A stretch of DNA of 64,000 bases from a virus: positions 1 through 64,000 of the IMG/VR virus record IMGVR_UViG_3300010354_000070. One strand, 5' to 3'. Positions 61,801 to 64,000 of the stretch are shown here, piece by piece. Each line of letters starts with the position of its first letter. The first letter of the stretch is position 1. The notes under the pieces were generated by a model. That model saw nothing but the letters and a program-made list of their open reading frames with translations, made no database searches and was not told where the DNA came from. The position numbers were made by a program, and so were the translations under genes.

Positions 61801-64000
61801 AATTTTAGGATAACTAAAAACTTGATATCCAGATCCAGATCCTTTTGTTCCAAATTTTACATAATTTTTTCTTTCATAATTTGATCTATTAGTCCCACCA
61901 ATACCAGCATCGCAAAGCCTAAACGAATTTGAATCAACTTTTAAAACATAATATTGATTTGATCTACTTAAATTAGAAATTACTGATTCTGGTTCGTATT
62001 CTAGAGTCCAAGCAATTCCTGCAGGATTACCATTCCAATCTATTTCACTATTAGGAGTATTATAAACAACACCAGATATTTGATGATAACCTTTATTTAA
62101 GGTTACAATTACGTTCGTTTCTCCACCGGGAGCATAGTTAGAAGAACTTGCCACTTGAATTCCATCAATAAACAATGTTGATGAATTATCTGCCTGAAGT
62201 TTAAGAGTATAATTACCTTCATTTACAACTTCAATATCCCAATAAACTGTATGATTTACACCTGATAATGGCAAAGTATCACTAGGATAAATTGCATATT
62301 CGTTCATTAAATCACTCCAAGTTACCCAATTAACAGCAACCCAACCACTAGGAATTGGATTTCTTGAAGAGAAAAAGTTATCAGGAGAATACACTATCAA
62401 TTCCCCATCATTAAATCCATGATTATTAAAACTAATTGTATGATTATAAGTAGAAATTCCCGAAGATTTTACTCTTAGTAATCTATTTGCATAACCATTA
62501 CCACCATTAATTACCTCAATACCGGTTAATGTATTTTTTATTTCAGTTGCAAATTTTTGTATTCCGGAATTTCCAAAGGTTGTAAATCCAACTGTATTAA
62601 TTCCGGATGAATAATCGGATAAAGTTGGGTATAACTGTATTGTCTTATTATTAATTGTTTTGATGTAATAAGACGCTCCATTTTTTAATGTTTTTGATTG
62701 ATTTTCATTTGATTGTTTGAATGTTCCTATTCCAATTTCTGGAAAATTATTACTATCATATTGTATTTTTTGTCCGTCTATCAAATTATGTGCAGTAAAA
62801 AAAGTTATGGTTTCGTCGGTATAATCCAATCCACCACCATTCGTTAAAGATCTTGCATCAAATTCTATTTCTCTTTTATTTTTTTGAATTATTGGTAAAA
62901 ATTTAGCTCCCTGACCATTTCCACCAGTCAAGTTAATAGAAATAATTTTATCCAAGTCAAAATCTTGTGGATCAACATAAACTTTTTCAACAGATCCAAC
63001 AACAACTGGTTGAAGTAATGCATTTCCGAAACTTGGTTCCAAAAGAGGGGGACTTATAACATCATAATTAGATCCACCATTTAATACCAATACACTTTCT
63101 AACGGACCATAATATACTTTATCTGTGGTCTTATAATTATAAATTTCAACACCATTTTTTAAAATTCCTACAGGACCAGGAACTGTATGATTACTATTAC
63201 TATCTCCAATATTTGGATATATTTTAATTTTTTTTAGAATATTCTGAGGGGATATTTTATTATTTTTTTGTGAATATAAAGTTATAGTATGTGTACCAAG
63301 AGGAATTGTTTCAGAAAATTTACCAAAGGATGTAAAAGAATTTGTTCCAATAGATGATGAAGATGAGTATAGTTTAATTTTTTTATTACCACTTAAAACT
63401 TCCACAAAGTAAGGACCTCTTTCCAATCCAACTATCGGTAAATTCGAAAAATCATAATAAACTTTATCACCAGTTATAAAAGAAACCTCGGAAGAAAATT
63501 CTAAAATAGAATAATTTTCAGTTTCTTGTTGATAACTATCCAGATCTATTTTAAATACATTATACTTAAATATGTTAGAATTTATAGTATATGACGGAAA
63601 AGAATTTGATGCAATGTATAAATATTCAGAATTTTCATCATAAACGTTTAATACATCTGAAATAACTGAATTATTTCCAAATTCAATTGGAACAATTGAA
63701 CTATTTGCTTTTTTTATTTTTCTTCTAATATCATAGTTATTTGACGAAAAAGATAATTGAACGTCTGTTTGTAATATTCTATTTCTTAATGATTCATTAA
63801 TGTCTTGATTATTAACTGATAAAACTGACACATTTTCATATCCAACTAAAGGTTGATCAGTGCCTCTAATTAAAATCTCAATACTATCTCCGACTTTTAT
63901 ATTAGATTTATCAATTGAACTTTTGAGAATTAATTCATTTCCAGAAAAAGACTCAATTTGATGCCTAGTGCTAGTATTATAGATCCAAGAATTTGCAAAA
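52870..64000 (-). CDS. Giant baseplate protein, gp7 position, 5' end beyond window
   Basis: A structural protein of more than 3,700 residues. A GTG at 63831 could open it, but the same frame runs on without a stop to the right edge (FANSWIYNTSTRHQIESFSG ... GTDQPLVGYENV), so the true start lies outside. Features on the way: a PA14-like sugar-binding domain (about 62000-62350, with TLKLQADNSSTLFIDG), a YHYH domain (about 60900-61150, GWSYDGNPIYGPYGYSD and EFPNGVYAYF), and many G-x-GY-x-x-P-x-I repeat units. Its place before gp8 is that of T4 gp7, the baseplate wedge initiator, greatly enlarged. The PA14 and repeat modules suggest surface binding. Identity with gp7 is positional. Confidence 0.7.
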   Translation of the reverse strand, partial: FANSWIYNTSTRHQIESFSGNELILKSSIDKSNIKVGDSIEILIRGTDQPLVGYENVSVLSVNNQDINESLRNRILQTDVQLSFSSNNYDIRRKIKKANSSIVPIEFGNNSVISDVLNVYDENSEYLYIASNSFPSYTINSNIFKYNVFKIDLDSYQQETENYSILEFSSEVSFITGDKVYYDFSNLPIVGLERGPYFVEVLSGNKKIKLYSSSSSIGTNSFTSFGKFSETIPLGTHTITLYSQKNNKISPQNILKKIKIYPNIGDSNSNHTVPGPVGILKNGVEIYNYKTTDKVYYGPLESVLVLNGGSNYDVISPPLLEPSFGNALLQPVVVGSVEKVYVDPQDFDLDKIISINLTGGNGQGAKFLPIIQKNKREIEFDARSLTNGGGLDYTDETITFFTAHNLIDGQKIQYDSNNFPEIGIGTFKQSNENQSKTLKNGASYYIKTINNKTIQLYPTLSDYSSGINTVGFTTFGNSGIQKFATEIKNTLTGIEVINGGNGYANRLLRVKSSGISTYNHTISFNNHGFNDGELIVYSPDNFFSSRNPIPSGWVAVNWVTWSDLMNEYAIYPSDTLPLSGVNHTVYWDIEVVNEGNYTLKLQADNSSTLFIDGIQVASSSNYAPGGETNVIVTLNKGYHQISGVVYNTPNSEIDWNGNPAGIAWTLEYEPESVISNLSRSNQYYVLKVDSNSFRLCDAGIGGTNRSNYERKNYVKFGTKGSGSGYQVFSYPKITLDVKYSLVGVGSTGISNNISAIPIIRGKISQVYVYENGNNYGSNIINVHQRPSILVKNGTNAQLFPIISNGKIINVKIQYGGENYFSTPDLIVKGNGSGALLRPVLNDNKIVSVIIINSGSGYSENGTSIIVENSGKNAVFQSNVRSLNLNISYKYGTQGPFYRDPASEILVETNNNLGYFIAGYSENIKNNIGDDGFIQLDDNEVVINSKHSPIIGWSYDGNPIYGPYGYSDPNNNNSPIKKINSSYTQKNITNRPDVSLFPYGSFIEDYEYSESGDLDEFNGRFTKTPEFPNGVYAYFATVDTNASGSIIGKFPYFIGNKYRSSILDENLLLNQNFDFNNSSLIRNTLPYKVDDLFSDYDFLVESNEIIDQKTIIESVTSGYVDDIKIINFGNDYSIGDNLIFDDSETGGGGISASVSELKGKNIVDIKSSLNAYSNSLIIWENGEKIKIYVSPYHEFLNKDNVIISGLTTESTDLNGTYQIEVDSHIAGVANTIPSYSVTGSVFDMYLTTIPQNISIGSSIKINDEIFSILNLYPNYGVVRVSRSPNGTSHSQSSPVYYLPDYFTVNKKTNYFESKKNNKIYFNPSQSIGIGTTAGLGSYENYSIGITTYKIFIPSQSIFLPNHSFINGEEAILKKISGVGITVYDEYTNSNFTILNENTEKVYVIKKSKDFIGIVTNVGLTTVSSGLFFPFSGPNNYFYSIETNYKQIYADSTRVNALVSVSTSHNLRNGDLVSISLNPNISVGIGTSTSIFVKFDPDTQSLLIDPISISPSGINTSLNSISILSHNFKTGDKVLYQSYGSIAVGLNTGFYFVYKIDKNKISLCETYSDCFEDPPTVVDIRGTGSSTQTLSLINPQIPIIKNNNLVFNLSDPSLTGYKFKIYYDKNFTKEFISDGFENNFSIIGFGTVGVTSEASLTLNFSEKTPEKLYYNIEKSGFICTSDTEVINNSEIISFNSNYNGTYFVNGIGSTNFTVSLKSIPEKFSYTQSECDNLEYTTKSNTEFGGVAKLKLSSGGSGYKKLPIFIGTGSTTGLGLFAIPISKTIGKIKKERIINEGFEYLVDKTLRPSASIPKSISIFSANSIESILVVGGGKDYTSPPDLICIDSDTGNVIDSGFIKPKLVGSSIQSVTIETPPKGLPTKPVTIRAINNSNGISINKVEYSSLGIVTCILTTPILGFTTSPFFVGEKIFVEGIQKNDNNGEGFNSSDHGYQFFTVKNYFNLNPAILEYDISKYTKNPGIAKTLQESYANIIKFNNYPQFEVKQIFSPFFIGEKLLSNNGNGFILRDLTVTDSNTNFVRVVGSYNLSENEKIRGVQSLVEATINDQQSTKGRYNISYSNIQNIGWKNNFGKLNDDFQVIPNNDYYQNLSYSIKSTKTWDEIVTPVNNILHPSGLKNFSDSQIENSFLSGIETGSSSISLINDYISENRVDSINNFDLVLDIDTFADKSKFLKFKNVKLTDYILCKTNRVLEIDDISSSFSSIEDERSSTSNILNLNTVNGYNRFLIQTRDIVTDQIQFDEIVIMNNDNDIYTLKKGRVSTAKTDYFSFDNKKSSLAEIEGYVNEDLNFYLSFDPYDALNSNYDIKILQSTFNNFNVGISTVKKIGFIDLINDNKIVASGITTTIVSVNSLQYSSLYSNIHIATSDNSDMNYVEIYVSHDGSNTYIAENYFDGGINESSFGFIGSFGASISPNGILSLNYTNTSIQNIKIRSKTVGFGSTSLGEGIHRFIISGQIAGNEKTAIYTSNYTNFIGSGSTSVISLDKNTFSSVKSLVRISTGNTSAIHQVMTVYDKIDTYSLQYPFLSIGSTNGIGTFGSEISGEKFILKFYPNQYVSEKLEISSFNESFYREQDLINEPPSLSYGTVVDSLKNSYFYGLNSIFNEKLDFQLNYNNVSIFSKTFNPSDASILDLSTGKFTIPNHFFSTGEELIYTPKSTFTGIGSSPMGIGETSNYLGIVTDILPNKLWAIKDSNDVFRLSTKPEYAFQGIGVTFTSVGVGNAHEIEMYKKNEKTLITIDNIAQYPITYTSIKHTLSQNGGQINEDKTIFALSGISSISLNDILEIDNEYMKVENVGVGTTNVGPISFIGDIPLVKVKRGFLGSISGIHTDTSLVRIYRGSYNIVGNEIFFTEAPRGNSLDFIEPEPSNLPRIRSSFNGRVFLRKNYETNRLYDDISTEFTGKKQTFTLTTRGINTTGIGTSGGNGIVFINNIFQTPTTLNNSSNNYFITEPVGLTSITFTGITSSDGSVYTSPFDVNQNQLPRGGIIVSLGSSSGLGYAPLVGASVTAVIGVGGSIVSIGIGTTSGSFGSGYRDPVSVAVTESNHVGMAATVKAIVGAGGTLSFTIIGGGTGYINPTINVSPPSYENLPVIGVSRLGIGTTTDTGQGLLLNVEVGASSTSVGIGSTLFQVTSFKITRPGYGFQIGDVFTPVGLVTARGFSSPPEQFRLTVLETFNDSFCAWQFGEIDYIDSIKLYQDGVRTRFPLYYNNELLSFELDQSDADSQLINFSSLLIIFINGVLQKSGDAYQFTGGTSFTFSVPPKPNDKVDIFFYRGTRDEDSQLIETDETIKIGDDLQVFSNNNFIENTITQNSRIVYEIVGSDRIETNLYIDQGIDTNIEKPVYWTKQKSDLIIKEQFVSKSRNSIEPQIYPTANIIKDFNSSSPEIFVDSIELFNYENQNPIKFDAFIANQIADPISAKVNAVVSLSGTISSLEIIDGGSGYTGSTIPLIISSPRLIKNQNGENISERASAYATVSTSGTVTSPIIITNPGFGYTNSSPPQVLVSTNNTKYEIIKNITTIQGFESSIVGIATTVGIGVPLAIKFTISPSPASLLVGYPIYVLNTNVGNGVTSINTGDNDIVSISTSFLNNIYHVNAYTPSLGILTCNILSTTSTIGIATTGIINYPVGKLSWGKLSGFSRSPSPISIGVSGYTSSIGITTFSYNSGLSTYPIIQRRGYGLRNIGALNLRINQIL

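Noticed and set aside
63829-63831. GTG start of the giant protein at 63831.
   Set aside because: The same frame is open and protein-like through to 64000.
1-64000. Many open frames on the plus strand and in other frames, for example 26968-27201 (Ser-rich), 31492-31674, 11844-12098.
   Set aside because: They lie opposite or inside well-supported genes, have biased composition mirroring the real gene (poly-Ser against poly-Glu of gp22) and no start signals.
1-64000. tRNA genes, CRISPR arrays, insertion sequences, integrase or attachment sites.
   Set aside because: No cloverleaf-like stretch, regularly spaced repeats, transposase or integrase motif was found; the phage looks strictly lytic over this window.

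Overview
This window is a contiguous piece of a T4-like myovirus genome of the marine/aquatic cyanophage type. The evidence is a near-complete, T4-ordered set of replication, recombination and virion genes combined with accessory genes typical of T4-like cyanophages: a CobS-like AAA+ ATPase, peptide deformylase, a small heat-shock protein, a 2OG-Fe(II) oxygenase and a DUF3110-like protein. The DNA is strongly AT-rich. Every gene lies on the minus strand except one homing-endonuclease gene at the left edge, so transcription runs from high to low coordinates. No tRNA, rRNA, CRISPR array or insertion sequence was seen, and no stretch over 300 bases lacks a gene.

Region by region, in coordinate order. 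1-5.95 kb: replication core, with gp41 helicase N-terminal half (fractured), 2OG oxygenase, uvsX, gp43 DNA polymerase and small genes. 6.0-6.5 kb: hsp20 with its own terminator. 6.6-12.7 kb: one long operon with cobS-like ATPase, DUF3310, gp45 clamp, an HExxH protein, gp44, small genes, Dam methylase, gp62 and regA. 12.8-16.9 kb: a VWA/metallopeptidase protein, small genes, a candidate head protein and peptide deformylase. 17-23.5 kb: gp46, gp47, gp55 and uvsW, the last split in two around an HNH endonuclease gene. 23.5-43.7 kb: uvsY and the head/neck/tail genes in T4 order (gp3 position, 23, 22, 21, a head-region gene, 67, 20, 19, 18, 17, then 16, 15, 14, 13). 43.9-64 kb: very large tail/baseplate proteins (a DUF4815 protein, gp8, and a giant gp7-position protein that runs off the right edge).

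Two promoter types can be read by eye. Replication and regulatory genes are preceded by bacterial sigma-70-like promoters of extended -10 type (TG-N-TATAAT), often placed directly after an intrinsic terminator. Virion genes are preceded by T4-like late boxes (TATAAATA), which gp55 and the gp45 clamp, both encoded here, would use.

The most unusual feature is that two helicase genes, gp41 and uvsW, are both fractured next to HNH homing-endonuclease genes. The gp41 fragment stops inside its ATP-binding P-loop region and ends in a 16-residue, Cys-initiated tail that looks like the very short N-half of an atypically split intein. The uvsW N-half carries a 51-residue extension resembling a Hint-domain segment. 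Fractured phage genes with split inteins are a known class, so the gp41 case is probably a member of that class. The uvsW arrangement is less easily explained. A second theme is capsid targeting: a small protein begins with a close match to the T4 internal-protein capsid targeting sequence, with a gp21-type cleavage motif at the same position.
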